A stretch of DNA of 64,000 bases, from positions 39,355 to 103,354 of the forward strand of contig NZ_JBHSHC010000099.1 of assembly GCF_042652925.1 (NCBI RefSeq). Reading direction: 5' to 3'. The DNA is from Effusibacillus consociatus (GTDB taxonomy: Bacteria; Bacillota; Bacilli; Tumebacillales; Effusibacillaceae). The notes under the pieces are model-generated. The model did no database searches, was not told the origin of the DNA, and was given only the letters and a program-made list of their open reading frames with translations. A program made the position numbers and the translations under genes. This document shows positions 41,655 to 50,666 of the stretch, piece by piece; position 1 is the stretch's first letter, and each line of letters starts with the position of its first letter.

Positions 41655-42986
41655 ATGAAAATGGGGTATGGCCTATGGCAGGAACAAACTCAAAAACTTG
41701 TGATGACGCCTGAGCTTCGACAGGCTATCACCGTACTGCAATTTTCTTCGCATGAATTGCTTGAATATCTGGAATCTGAAGTTTCGCAAAATCCGGTCAT
41801 GGAGTTGGAAGTTCCCGATTGGACCCAAGTGGCCCGGGAACTCCGGGATGATAAACACAGAAAAATCAACCGTGAGCAAAAGGAATTTCCGATCGAATCG
41901 GTAGTTCGAACCAATCATTCGTTAGAGGAGCATTTAAAGCGCCAATTGAATTTGGTCAAAGCTTCGAACAAGGAAAGGCAACTGGCCTCCTTTATTATCG
42001 GGAACCTGGATCCAAACGGGTATCTTTCTTTGCCCGTAGAGGAAATTGCCTCAATGAAAAAATGCACTGTTGAGGAAGCCGAAATGGCATTGCGATTGGT
42101 GCAATCACTGGAACCGGCAGGGGTGGGCGCACGAACGCTTGAAGAATGTCTCCTGCTGCAAGCTCTGGAAATTAAGGGTGTCAGCGCGGCGGTGTGTGAT
42201 ATTATCGAGCAGTATCTTCCGGACGTGGCTCAAGGACGTATCAGCAGGATCGCTTCAGCCCTTGGCATCACAACGAAGCAAACCCAGGAAGCGATCGATT
42301 TCATTCGGACACTGGATCCAAAACCGGGACGTTGGTATACCAATGAACGCCCCGCTTATATCGTTCCTGATGTAATTGTCGAACGGGTCGCGGGCGACTA
42401 TGTGGTGATTGTAAACGATCGCTCCATGCCGCGTCTTCACATTAACGATTTTTACAGAAAAGTTTTGGAGCAAAATGAAGACGGAGTTTCCAAAGAAGCA
42501 AAGGAATATATCTCAGGCAAACTGAATTCGGCGCTCTGGCTGTTGAAAAGCATCGAGCAGCGTCGTCAGACTCTTTATAAGGTGACAGAGGCAATTGTTG
42601 AATTCCAAAAGGATTTTCTGGATCATGGGGTACGCAGGCTGCGACCGCTCACCTTGAAACAAGTGGCGGAAAAAATTGGCATGCACGAATCAACAGTCTC
42701 TCGTGCAACCGCCGGTAAATATGTTCAAACTCCAAGGGGAGTGTATGAATTAAAATATTTCTTTACCTCCGGTTTGTCCACGTCGGTGGGCGAAAGCGCT
42801 TCCGCGGAAAGCATCAAAGCGAAACTGAAATCGTTAATTGAAGGAGAAGATCCCAAGCAACCGCTCAGCGATCAGAGAATCAGCGAATTGTTGCAAGAAG
42901 ATGGGATCCAAATTTCTCGTCGGACAGTCGCAAAGTACCGGGAGGAGATCGGGATTCAATCCTCCATGCAGCGTAAGAGATATTAA
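41655..42986 (+). CDS. rpoN: RNA polymerase sigma-54 factor
   Basis: The 443-residue protein has the Gln/Leu-rich region I (YGLWQEQTQKLVMTPELRQ), the core-binding domain with paired DPNGYL/DPKPGRWY segments, the HTH (LKQVAEKIGMHESTVSRATAGKYVQTPRG) and the C-terminal RpoN box (SRRTVAKYREE). It directs core polymerase to -12/-24 promoters and needs an AAA+ activator, such as the LevR-like protein at 17962-20817. ATG 41655 follows GAGGGGGGTG. In B. subtilis sigL likewise lies before cggR-gapA. Confidence 0.95.
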   Translation: MKMGYGLWQEQTQKLVMTPELRQAITVLQFSSHELLEYLESEVSQNPVMELEVPDWTQVARELRDDKHRKINREQKEFPIESVVRTNHSLEEHLKRQLNLVKASNKERQLASFIIGNLDPNGYLSLPVEEIASMKKCTVEEAEMALRLVQSLEPAGVGARTLEECLLLQALEIKGVSAAVCDIIEQYLPDVAQGRISRIASALGITTKQTQEAIDFIRTLDPKPGRWYTNERPAYIVPDVIVERVAGDYVVIVNDRSMPRLHINDFYRKVLEQNEDGVSKEAKEYISGKLNSALWLLKSIEQRRQTLYKVTEAIVEFQKDFLDHGVRRLRPLTLKQVAEKIGMHESTVSRATAGKYVQTPRGVYELKYFFTSGLSTSVGESASAESIKAKLKSLIEGEDPKQPLSDQRISELLQEDGIQISRRTVAKYREEIGIQSSMQRKRY

Positions 42987-42996
42987 CATTTGGTTC

Positions 42997-43025
42997 TTGC
43001 GTTTTCAATCGACATCCCATACAAT
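42997..43025 (+). promoter_or_regulatory. Sigma-A promoter of the cggR-gapA operon
   Basis: TTGCGT (42997-43002), a 17 bp spacer and TACAAT (43020-43025), 38 bp before the CggR operator. Confidence 0.65.
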
Positions 43026-43030
43026 TAAGA

Positions 43031-43057
43031 AGATGGCATTGTGCCATTTTCTTTTGG
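43031..43057 (+). terminator. Terminator-like hairpin after rpoN
   Basis: GAA-ATGGC (43030-43038) pairs with GCCAT-TTC, followed by TTTT. Transcripts from the promoter at 42997 would start inside it, so it should act mainly on read-through from rpoN. Confidence 0.45.
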
Positions 43058-43063
43058 AGTAGA

Positions 43064-43101
43064 TGGGACAAAAAAAGTATTAGTGGGACGAATTGAGTCC
43101 C
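43064..43101 (+). promoter_or_regulatory. CggR operator
   Basis: Two GGGAC half-sites 20 bp apart (43065-43069 and 43085-43089), each followed after six bases by AGTA or AGTCCC. This matches the layout of the B. subtilis CggR operator (CGGGAC-N6-TGTC repeated at 20 bp). It lies between the promoter and the cggR SD. Confidence 0.8.
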
Positions 43102-43125
43102 TTCATCTGGGAGGTCCCCTTTGAA

Positions 43126-44148
43126 ATGAAGGAGTTAATTAAGATTCAGCAAAAGCTCGTCCCGGATCTGCTGCAGGAGATGAAGCGCAGGTACCGCATC
43201 CTTCAACAGATCAACCTGACGCAGCCGATAGGCAGGCGCAGTCTGGCTCAGAACCTTGCCACAACCGAGCGGATTTTGCGGGGAGAGGTTGAGTTTTTGA
43301 AAGATCAGGGCTTGATTTACGCAGAAACGATTGGTATGAGCCTAACTGATGCGGGCCGACAGATCCTGAACAGCTTGGACGAAGTCATTCGGGAAATTGA
43401 AGGGTTTCAGGAACTGGAAGAACAACTGTCGAAGGCTTTGCAGATTCCTCAAGTCTTTATCGTTCCCGGTGATTCGCAAAACGATTCGCTGGTGAAGCGG
43501 GAAATGGGGTATCTGGCCGCTCGGTTGATCAAGGATCGGCTGACGAATGGAGTCCTGGCTGTTACCGGTGGAAGCACCATTGCGATTGTGGCGGAAATGA
43601 TGCCGCAGCTGCAGAACGCGCATTCTGTAGAAGTGCTTCCGGCACGGGGGGGAGTAGGGGAGAACGTGGAAGTGCAAGCGAACACGATTGCCTCCAAGTT
43701 TGCCTCCAAACTGGGTGGAACTTATCGGATGCTGCATGTCCCGGACAATCTTTCGGAAGATGCGTATCACTTACTGCTTGAAGAACCGCATGCGCAGGAT
43801 TATCTCCACCGTATTCAGAAAACTCGGATGTTGGTTCACGGAATCGGGCAAGCTATCGTTATGGCAAAAAGGCGCGGAGCATCAGATGAGATTCTGTCCC
43901 TCCTTGCAAGAGAATCGGCAATGGGTGAAGCTCTCGGGTACTACTTCGACGGTGATGGACGCATCGTTTACGGAATGAATTCGATTGGACTGCGAATGAA
44001 AGACTTGGATCAAGTCTAAACCATTATTGCTGTAGCGGGCGGAGCTGACAAAGCGGCAGCGGTAACCGCAGTTGCACGGGGCAGCAGGCAGGACATTTTG
44101 GTGACTGATGAGGCTTGTGCAGAAGCAATATTGGCTTCGTTGAAATAA
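43126..44148 (+). pseudogene. cggR: Central glycolytic genes regulator with in-frame stop
   Basis: CggR represses the gapA operon and is released by fructose-1,6-bisphosphate. The N-terminal winged helix (PIGRRSLAQNLATTERILRGEVEFL) and most of the SorC/DeoR-type sugar-binding domain (LAVTGGSTIAIVAEMM, LPARGGVGENVEVQANTIA, HGIGQAIVMAKRRG) are intact. At residue 298 the codon is TAA (44017-44019). The same frame then continues for 42 residues that match the CggR C-terminus (TIIAVAGGADKAAAV and QDILVTDEACAEAI) up to TAA 44146-44148. A nonsense mutation or a sequencing error is the simplest reading. The truncated form lacks the last strands of the effector domain. ATG 43126 follows GGGAGGTC. Confidence 0.85.
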
Positions 44149-44175
44149 AAACACAAATCTGGGGAGGAATTTAAA

Positions 44176-45186
44176 ATGACAATTCGTGTGGGGATTAACG
44201 GTTTTGGTCGAATTGGTAGAAACGTGTTTCGTGCAGCTATGAGCAATCCTGGGGTTGAAGTTGTTGCGGTCAATGACCTGACCGATGCAGAAACACTTGC
44301 TCATTTGCTGAAATATGACTCTGTGCACGGAATCCTGGACGCAGAAATCGAGGGTCGCGAAGGTTCATTGTTTGTAAACGGCAAAGAGATCAAAGTACTG
44401 GCTGAGCGTGAACCCGGCAACCTGCCGTGGGCTCAACTTGGAGTTGACGTGGTTGTCGAATCAACCGGACGCTTTACGGATAAAGCAAAAGCAGAAGCGC
44501 ATATTACGGGTGGCGGAGCAAAGAAAGTGATTATTTCTGCACCTGCAAGCAACGAAGACATCACGATTGTGATGGGAGTTAACGAAGATAAATACGATCC
44601 GAAGGCTCACAACGTGATTTCGAATGCTTCCTGTACAACGAACTGCCTGGCTCCTTTTGCGAAAGTGCTGCATGAAAAGTTCGGGATCAAGCATGGTCTT
44701 ATGACCACCGTCCATTCCTACACAAACGACCAGCAAATCCTTGATTTGCCGCATAAGGATCTGCGTCGTTCCCGTGCTGCGGCGGTGAATATCATCCCAA
44801 CTTCAACCGGGGCGGCAAAAGCTGTCGCATTGGTTCTGCCGGAGTTGAAGGGCAAACTGAACGGTTTTGCAATGCGTGTTCCGACACCAAACGTTTCGGT
44901 GGTTGATCTCAACGTGGAAGTAGAAAAAGCTGCTACCGTGGAAGAAGTAAATGCAGTTTTGAAAGCGGCCGCGGAAGGTCCGCTGAAAGGAATCCTTGGG
45001 TATACGGAAAAGCCGTTAGTGTCCAGCGATTTTAATGGAAATTCCCATTCCTCCTACATCGATGCACTGTCGACCATGGTAATCGACGGCACAATGGTGA
45101 AAGTTGTGTCCTGGTATGACAACGAGTGGGGCTACTCAAACCGAGTGGTTGATCTGATCGAATATATTGCCAAGAAATCGTTTTAA
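44176..45186 (+). CDS. gapA: Glyceraldehyde-3-phosphate dehydrogenase
   Basis: The 336-residue NAD-dependent enzyme converts glyceraldehyde-3-phosphate to 1,3-bisphosphoglycerate. It shows VGINGFGRIGRNVFR, the catalytic SNASCTTNCLAPF (Cys153), and the C-terminal SWYDNEWGYSNRVVDL. The Asp in AVNDLTD after the second strand supports NAD specificity, as for glycolytic GapA. SD GGGGAGGAA. It follows cggR by 27 bp and is separated from pgk by a 169 bp regulatory gap. Confidence 0.96.
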   Translation: MTIRVGINGFGRIGRNVFRAAMSNPGVEVVAVNDLTDAETLAHLLKYDSVHGILDAEIEGREGSLFVNGKEIKVLAEREPGNLPWAQLGVDVVVESTGRFTDKAKAEAHITGGGAKKVIISAPASNEDITIVMGVNEDKYDPKAHNVISNASCTTNCLAPFAKVLHEKFGIKHGLMTTVHSYTNDQQILDLPHKDLRRSRAAAVNIIPTSTGAAKAVALVLPELKGKLNGFAMRVPTPNVSVVDLNVEVEKAATVEEVNAVLKAAAEGPLKGILGYTEKPLVSSDFNGNSHSSYIDALSTMVIDGTMVKVVSWYDNEWGYSNRVVDLIEYIAKKSF

Positions 45187-45195
45187 TGTCCGGTC

Positions 45196-45245
45196 GGGAC
45201 AGAAATAGTCCCCCGGTGACATGAGACGGGACGATTTACGTCCCG
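45196..45245 (+). promoter_or_regulatory. Pair of CggR-like half-sites between gapA and pgk
   Basis: GGGAC-AGAAAT-AGTCCC (45196-45212) and GGGAC-GATTTA-CGTCCCG (45228-45245) repeat the half-site pattern seen at the operon operator (GGGAC-GAATTG-AGTCCC), here 32 bp apart. The second is also an 11 bp perfect RNA hairpin (GAGACGGGACG/CGTCCCGTCTC) and covers the -35 box of the candidate pgk promoter. Confidence 0.5.
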
Positions 45246-45263
45246 TCTCAACTTTGGTAAAAT
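45235..45263 (+). promoter_or_regulatory. Candidate internal promoter for pgk
   Basis: TTTACG (45235-45240), a 17 bp spacer and TAAAAT (45258-45263). B. subtilis also has a separate promoter ahead of pgk. Here it overlaps a CggR-like site. Confidence 0.5.
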
Positions 45264-45273
45264 GAGACGCTGA

Positions 45274-45297
45274 GGAGAATGATGGATTCTCCTTTTT
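45274..45297 (+). terminator. Terminator/attenuator between gapA and pgk
   Basis: GGAGAAT (45274-45280) and ATTCTCC (45286-45292) form a perfect 7 bp stem followed by TTTTT. It lies just after the expected start of the internal promoter, so transcripts from either promoter must pass it to reach pgk. Confidence 0.6.
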
Positions 45298-45355
45298 GCG
45301 TATGGATGGAACCCCTAATAGAAAAAGTTTTATTTTTGGGTCGGAGGGAACCAAA

Positions 45356-46537
45356 GTGGAAAAGAAGACTCTGCGTGACATTGATGTTAAAGGCAAGCGA
45401 GTGTTTGTTCGAGTGGATTTTAATGTCCCGTTGGAAGACGGAAAAATTACGGACGATACACGGATTCAGGCAGCGCTTCCAACCATCAGATACTTGATGG
45501 ATCGGGGGGCCAAAGTGATTTTGGCGAGCCATTTGGGACGTCCGAAGGGCGAGGTAAACCCTAAATTCAGCCTTGATCCCGTTGCTGTACGGTTATCGGA
45601 GCTATTGAGCGTAAATGTTGAAAAAACAAGTGATTCAGTGGGGCCGCATGTCAAAGAACGCATTTCTTTAATGAATGAAGGGGACGTTTTATTATTAGAG
45701 AATGTCCGCTTTCATAAAGGCGAGGAGAAAAACGATCCCGAACTTGCCCGCCAGTTTTCTGAACTTGCGGATATTTACATAAACGATGCGTTTGGAGCTG
45801 CCCATCGGGCGCATGCTTCTACGGCAGGGATCGCCGATCACCTGCCCGCAGTCGCCGGCTTCCTGATGGAAAAAGAAATTTCGATTATGGGCAGAGCATT
45901 GTCGAACCCTGAACGTCCTTTTACCGCAATTATCGGGGGAGCGAAGGTCAGTGATAAAATTACGGTGATCGAGAACCTGCTGACGAAAGTGGATTGTCTG
46001 ATTATCGGCGGCGGCATGGCGAATACATTCTTGGCCGGTCTTGGTTATCAGCTTGGCAAGTCGCTGATTGAGCCCGAGAAGCTTGAGGATGCAAAAGCGT
46101 TGGTTGAACGCGCCAAAGAAAAGGGAGTCGATCTTCTCTTGCCGGTTGATCTTGTGGCAGCTTCCGGTTTTGCCGCAGACGCAGAACACAAAGTCGTTGA
46201 GTTAAATGAGGTTCCTCACGATTGGATGGCGCTCGATATTGGACCGAAAACGTCAGCCAAGTACCAAGAGGCCATTCGTTCCTCAAAAACCGTGATCTGG
46301 AACGGTCCGATGGGCGTGTTCGAGTTTGAAGCGTTTGCAAAAGGGACCAACGCAATTGCGCAGGCTGTAGCGGAAGTGAAAGGCACAACCATTGTCGGTG
46401 GCGGAGATTCTGTAGCGGCAGTTGAAAAAAGTGGACTGGCTGATCGAATGACCCACATTTCAACCGGCGGAGGCGCGTCTTTGGAGTTCCTGGAGGGCAA
46501 GATCCTTCCGGGAGTAGCAGCCCTGAACGATAAGTAG
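45356..46537 (+). CDS. pgk: Phosphoglycerate kinase
   Basis: The 393-residue two-domain kinase transfers phosphate from 1,3-bisphosphoglycerate to ADP. Motifs: RVFVRVDFNVPLEDGKITDD at the N-terminus, SHLGRPKGEV, ENVRFHKGEE, GGAKVSDKITVIENLL, and the nucleotide-site GPMGVFEFEAFAKGT and GGGDSVAAVEKSGL. GTG 45356 follows CGGAGGGAA with a 6-7 base gap; the ATG at 45302 would add an unsupported 18-residue extension. tpiA follows 33 bp later. Confidence 0.96.
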   Translation: MEKKTLRDIDVKGKRVFVRVDFNVPLEDGKITDDTRIQAALPTIRYLMDRGAKVILASHLGRPKGEVNPKFSLDPVAVRLSELLSVNVEKTSDSVGPHVKERISLMNEGDVLLLENVRFHKGEEKNDPELARQFSELADIYINDAFGAAHRAHASTAGIADHLPAVAGFLMEKEISIMGRALSNPERPFTAIIGGAKVSDKITVIENLLTKVDCLIIGGGMANTFLAGLGYQLGKSLIEPEKLEDAKALVERAKEKGVDLLLPVDLVAASGFAADAEHKVVELNEVPHDWMALDIGPKTSAKYQEAIRSSKTVIWNGPMGVFEFEAFAKGTNAIAQAVAEVKGTTIVGGGDSVAAVEKSGLADRMTHISTGGGASLEFLEGKILPGVAALNDK

Positions 46538-46570
46538 AAACGATAAGCAGAGAGGAGACAGGAGAAGAAG

Positions 46571-47332
46571 ATGTCACGGACTCCGGTTATAGCAGGGAAT
46601 TGGAAAATGTATAAAACCACAGCGGAAGCAAGGGAGTTTGCTGCTGCCGTTAAGAACGAGCTGCAGAACGTTTCCGGTGTGGAGATGGTTGTATGCGCCC
46701 CTTTTACCACACTGAGTGTGCTGCAAGAGGCGTTAGCAGGATCGAAAATTGCTGTAGGCGCACAGAATATTCATTTTGCGGAAGAAGGAGCTTACACGGG
46801 GGAAGTTGCACCCCGGATGCTGACCGACTTGGGGGTCCGCTATGTAATTATCGGTCACTCGGAGCGTCGGGCCTATTTTAACGAAACGAATGAAACGGTG
46901 AACAAAAAAGTACAGGCGGCTCTCAAGCATGATTTGGTGCCCATCGTATGTGTAGGAGAGGATCTTTCCGAGCGGGAAGCAGGTCAGACATTCTCGATTG
47001 TGGAGACACAAACACGTGCCGCATTGGCAGGCATCGAAGCAGGGCAAGCTGCCGGACTGACCATCGCCTACGAACCGATCTGGGCGATTGGTACAGGCAA
47101 GTCCTCAACAGCTGCCGATGCAAATGAAGTGATTGCCCATATCCGCAAGACAGTGGCCGAATTGTATGATGGAGAAACTGCAAGCCGGATTCGAATTCAG
47201 TATGGCGGATCGGTGAAGCCTGAGAATATCGGAGAATATTTGGCGCAGCCGGACATTGACGGCGCGCTTGTCGGCGGTGCGAGCCTGGCTCCTGACTCCT
47301 ATGTGGGACTCATTCGCGGAGCTGTGAAGTAA
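46571..47332 (+). CDS. tpiA: Triosephosphate isomerase
   Basis: The 253-residue TIM barrel interconverts dihydroxyacetone phosphate and glyceraldehyde-3-phosphate. Catalytic residues are visible: Lys in AGNWKMYKT, His in VIIGHSERRAYF, Glu in IAYEPIWAIGTGKSS (loop 6). The C-terminal IQYGGSVKPENI and DGALVGGASL bind phosphate. 13 bp before gpmI. Confidence 0.97.
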   Translation: MSRTPVIAGNWKMYKTTAEAREFAAAVKNELQNVSGVEMVVCAPFTTLSVLQEALAGSKIAVGAQNIHFAEEGAYTGEVAPRMLTDLGVRYVIIGHSERRAYFNETNETVNKKVQAALKHDLVPIVCVGEDLSEREAGQTFSIVETQTRAALAGIEAGQAAGLTIAYEPIWAIGTGKSSTAADANEVIAHIRKTVAELYDGETASRIRIQYGGSVKPENIGEYLAQPDIDGALVGGASLAPDSYVGLIRGAVK

Positions 47333-47345
47333 GGAGGGCAACGAA

Positions 47346-48887
47346 ATGACAAGACCTAAACCTGTCGCACTGATTATCCTCGATGGCTTTGGCTTGCGTG
47401 ATGGCGTTGAGGGAAACGCGGTTGCGCTTGCAAAGAAACCGAACTTCGACCGCTACTGGGAAACGTATCCCCATACTCAACTTACCGCATCCGGCGAAGC
47501 GGTTGGCTTGCCGGAGGGCCAGATGGGAAACTCCGAAGTCGGGCATCTCAATATTGGAGCAGGGCGCATCGTGTATCAGGACTTAACGCGAATCAGCAAG
47601 TCGATCCGGGAAGGCGAGTTCTTTGATAACCCCGTATTTTTGAATGCAATCAAACACGTGAAAGAAAAAGGGACTCAATTGCATATGTACGGGTTGGTGT
47701 CAGACGGCGGTGTACACAGCCATATTAAGCATCTGTTCGCGCTGCTGGAATTGATGAAAAAGGAACAAGTCGACAAAGTGTTCGTGCATGCGTTCTTGGA
47801 TGGACGGGACGTTATGCCTCATACAGCGGTAAACTACATTCGTGATTTGCAAAACAAAATGAATGAACTCGGAGTCGGGAAACTGGCTACTGTTCAAGGG
47901 CGCTATTACGCTATGGATCGTGACAAGCGCTGGGAACGAACGGAAAAGGCCTACCGGGCAATGGTGTACGGAGAAGGACCGCAGTATACGGACCCGATTC
48001 TTGCACTGAAAGAAAGCTACGACAAATCGGTAACGGATGAGTTTGTAATGCCGACGGTGATTGTGAACCCGGACGGTTCTCCTGTAGGGCAGATCAAAGA
48101 CGAAGATGCGGTGATTATGTTTAATTTCCGGCCGGATCGTGCGATCCAGATTTCGCAGGCGTTCACAAACAAAGATTTTCGCGGATTTGACCGTGGCCCG
48201 AAATGTCCGAAAGAATTATACTATGTCTGTCTGACTCATTTTTCAGAATCGGTGGACGGATATGTTGCGTACAAGCCGACCGACTTGGACAACACGTTGG
48301 GCGAAGTGCTTACTCAGAATGGGCTCAAACAGCTGAGGATTGCCGAAACGGAGAAATTCCCGCATGTGACTTCGTTTTTCTCCGGGGGCCGGGAAGAACA
48401 GTTTGAGGGAGAAGAGCGCATCTTGATCCCTTCACCAAAAGTGGCGACGTATGACCTCAAGCCGGAAATGAGTGCCTACGAAGTGACAGATGCAGTGGTC
48501 AAAGAGATCGAAGCCGACAAATTTGACGCGATCATCCTCAACTTTGCGAACCCGGATATGGTGGGCCATACCGGTGTACTCGAAGCGGCCATCAAAGCGG
48601 TGGAAGTTGTTGATGAGTGTTTGGGACGAGTTGTCGACAAGATCCTTGAAAAAGGCGGAGTTGCCGTGATCATCGCGGACCATGGGAACGCAGACATCAT
48701 GATTGATGAGGCAACGGGAAAACCTTGGACGGCTCACACTACACAACCGGTGCCTTGTATTGTTACCAAAAATGGGCTTTCGCTCCGGGAAGGCGGCATT
48801 CTGGCGGATGTGGCGCCTACTCTGTTAACGCTGCTTGAACTGCAGCAGCCTTCGGAAATGACAGGCAAGTCATTGATTGTTCAATAA
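47346..48887 (+). CDS. gpmI: 2,3-bisphosphoglycerate-independent phosphoglycerate mutase
   Basis: The 513-residue alkaline-phosphatase-superfamily enzyme converts 3- to 2-phosphoglycerate with two Mn ions. It shows ALIILDGFGLRDGVEGNAV, the phospho-serine motif GNSEVGHLNIGAGR (Ser near 62), HAFLDGRDVMPHTA, and metal sites NPDMVGHTGV and IADHGNADIM. In spore formers its Mn dependence makes it pH-sensitive during sporulation. SD AAGGAGGG; part of the glycolytic operon. Confidence 0.96.
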   Translation: MTRPKPVALIILDGFGLRDGVEGNAVALAKKPNFDRYWETYPHTQLTASGEAVGLPEGQMGNSEVGHLNIGAGRIVYQDLTRISKSIREGEFFDNPVFLNAIKHVKEKGTQLHMYGLVSDGGVHSHIKHLFALLELMKKEQVDKVFVHAFLDGRDVMPHTAVNYIRDLQNKMNELGVGKLATVQGRYYAMDRDKRWERTEKAYRAMVYGEGPQYTDPILALKESYDKSVTDEFVMPTVIVNPDGSPVGQIKDEDAVIMFNFRPDRAIQISQAFTNKDFRGFDRGPKCPKELYYVCLTHFSESVDGYVAYKPTDLDNTLGEVLTQNGLKQLRIAETEKFPHVTSFFSGGREEQFEGEERILIPSPKVATYDLKPEMSAYEVTDAVVKEIEADKFDAIILNFANPDMVGHTGVLEAAIKAVEVVDECLGRVVDKILEKGGVAVIIADHGNADIMIDEATGKPWTAHTTQPVPCIVTKNGLSLREGGILADVAPTLLTLLELQQPSEMTGKSLIVQ

Positions 48888-48927
48888 GGCAGTTACCCAA
48901 TTATTTTCATGCAAAGGATGATGAGGA

Positions 48928-50214
48928 ATGAGTATTATTTATGACGTACGAGCAAGAGAAGTTTTGGATTCCCGCGGAAATCCGACCGTTGAAGTGGAAA
49001 TCGAACTGGAAAGCGGTGCGATCGGCCGGGCAATCGTACCGTCGGGTGCTTCGACCGGTGCCTATGAAGCTGTGGAGCTTCGTGATGGCGATAAGGGTCG
49101 TTACCTTGGTAAAGGCGTTCTGCAGGCAGTAGAGAACGTAAATGAAGTGATCGGTCCGGAGATCGTTGGCATGGATGCATTGGATCAGGTCGGAATCGAC
49201 AAATTGATGATCGAGCTGGATGGCACTCCGAATAAGGGGAAATTCGGAGCAAATGCAATTCTCGGTGTATCGATGGCCGTTGCACATGCTGCAGCCGATT
49301 TTCTTGGATTGCCGCTGTACGTATACTTGGGCGGATTCAATTCAAAAACTCTGCCGGTTCCGATGATGAACATCTTGAACGGCGGAGCTCACGCGGATAA
49401 CAATGTCGACATTCAGGAGTTCATGGTCATGCCGGTTGGCGCAGACAGCTTCCGCGAAGCGCTGCGGATGGGTGCTGAAGTATTCCACAGCCTGAAGTCG
49501 GTTCTCAAAGAACAAGGATTGAACACCGCAGTTGGCGATGAGGGCGGATTTGCTCCGAACCTGAAGTCCAACGAAGAAGCGTTAAAAGTGATTATCACCG
49601 CTATTGAACGTGCAGGGTATAAGCCGGGCGAGCAGATTTTCCTGGCGCTTGACGTGGCATCCACCGAGATGTACAAAGACGGCAAATACCATTTGGAAGG
49701 CGAAGGCGTAACCAGAACCTCCGAGGAAATGGTTGCCTGGTATGAAGAACTGACCGGCAAATATCCGATTCTCTCAATCGAAGACGGTTTGTCGGAAGAC
49801 GATTGGGATGGCTGGAAGAAACTGACCGAACGTCTGGGCTCCAAGGTGCAGCTGGTAGGAGACGACCTCTTCGTTACAAATACAGAGCGTCTTGCGCAAG
49901 GAATTGAACAGGGTGTCGGCAACTCGATTCTCGTAAAAGTAAATCAGATCGGTACACTCACTGAAACATTCGACGCGATTGAAATGGCAAAGCGTGCGGG
50001 TTATACTGCCGTGATCTCTCACCGTTCCGGGGAGTCGGAAGATGTAACCATTGCGGACATTGCCGTAGCGACCAACGCTGGTCAAATCAAGACGGGAGCT
50101 CCGTCTCGTACCGACCGGGTCGCCAAGTACAACCAACTGCTGCGCATTGAAGATATGCTCGACTACACAAGTCAGTACGGTGGCCAAAAAGCGTTCTATA
50201 ATCTCAAAAAATAG
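48928..50214 (+). CDS. eno: Enolase
   Basis: The 428-residue enzyme dehydrates 2-phosphoglycerate to phosphoenolpyruvate with Mg. It shows REVLDSRGNPTVEVEI, SGASTGAYEAVELRDG, the GDEGGFAPNL loop, metal ligands in LALDVASTEMY, SIEDGLSEDDWDGW and VGDDLFVTN, the catalytic Lys in ILVKVNQIGTL and the signature SHRSGESEDVTIAD. It is the last gene of the glycolytic operon. The secG promoter starts 6 bp after its stop. Confidence 0.97.
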   Translation: MSIIYDVRAREVLDSRGNPTVEVEIELESGAIGRAIVPSGASTGAYEAVELRDGDKGRYLGKGVLQAVENVNEVIGPEIVGMDALDQVGIDKLMIELDGTPNKGKFGANAILGVSMAVAHAAADFLGLPLYVYLGGFNSKTLPVPMMNILNGGAHADNNVDIQEFMVMPVGADSFREALRMGAEVFHSLKSVLKEQGLNTAVGDEGGFAPNLKSNEEALKVIITAIERAGYKPGEQIFLALDVASTEMYKDGKYHLEGEGVTRTSEEMVAWYEELTGKYPILSIEDGLSEDDWDGWKKLTERLGSKVQLVGDDLFVTNTERLAQGIEQGVGNSILVKVNQIGTLTETFDAIEMAKRAGYTAVISHRSGESEDVTIADIAVATNAGQIKTGAPSRTDRVAKYNQLLRIEDMLDYTSQYGGQKAFYNLKK

Positions 50215-50219
50215 GATTC

Positions 50220-50248
50220 TTGCCACTTGCCAGGACCTGTGTTACAAT
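50220..50248 (+). promoter_or_regulatory. Sigma-A promoter of secG
   Basis: TTGCCA (50220-50225), a 17 bp spacer and TACAAT (50243-50248), 23 bp before the ATG. Confidence 0.6.
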
Positions 50249-50271
50249 AGTACAGGCCGGGAGGTGATCGT

Positions 50272-50508
50272 ATGATTGCATTTGCAAAAATCCTGCTTGT
50301 AGTCGTCAGTGTTCTGCTCATTCTCACTGTACTGCTTCAGTCTGGACGCAGTGCAGGTTTGTCTGGTGCTATTACGGGCGGTGCGGAACAAATGATTGGT
50401 CGCAAAGCGCGTGGGATGGATGCTGTTTTTGCAAAGATCACTGCCGGATTGGCAACTGCGTTTATTCTATTGTCTGTATGGGTAGCTTGGCTTGTGACAC
50501 ATTCTTAA
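50272..50508 (+). CDS. secG: Protein translocase subunit SecG
   Basis: The 78-residue protein has two membrane helices (ILLVVVSVLLILTVLLQSG and a C-terminal ITAGLATAFILLSVWVAWL) joined by the Gly-rich cytoplasmic loop RSAGLSGAITGGAEQMIG. It assists SecYE/SecA during export. GGGAGGTGATC precedes the ATG. It opens the secG-est-rnr-smpB-ssrA order known from B. subtilis. Confidence 0.93.
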   Translation: MIAFAKILLVVVSVLLILTVLLQSGRSAGLSGAITGGAEQMIGRKARGMDAVFAKITAGLATAFILLSVWVAWLVTHS

Positions 50509-50530
50509 ATTTAAATTGGGAAACTATACA

Positions 50531-50560
50531 AGTACCGCTCCGTTGGGGCGGTACTTTTTA
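50531..50560 (+). terminator. Terminator after secG
   Basis: AGTACCGCTCC (50531-50541) pairs with GGGGCGGTACT (50545-50555) with one wobble, followed by TTTT. Confidence 0.85.
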
Positions 50561-50666
50561 ATAGCGGGGCATAGAAGATTCATTTTTTGCCCGTGTCCCG
50601 TCATATGATGGGTCTGTGCTGGAATCGTGAATGGATAGTTTGGAATAGAATTGGGAGGGTCAGGCA

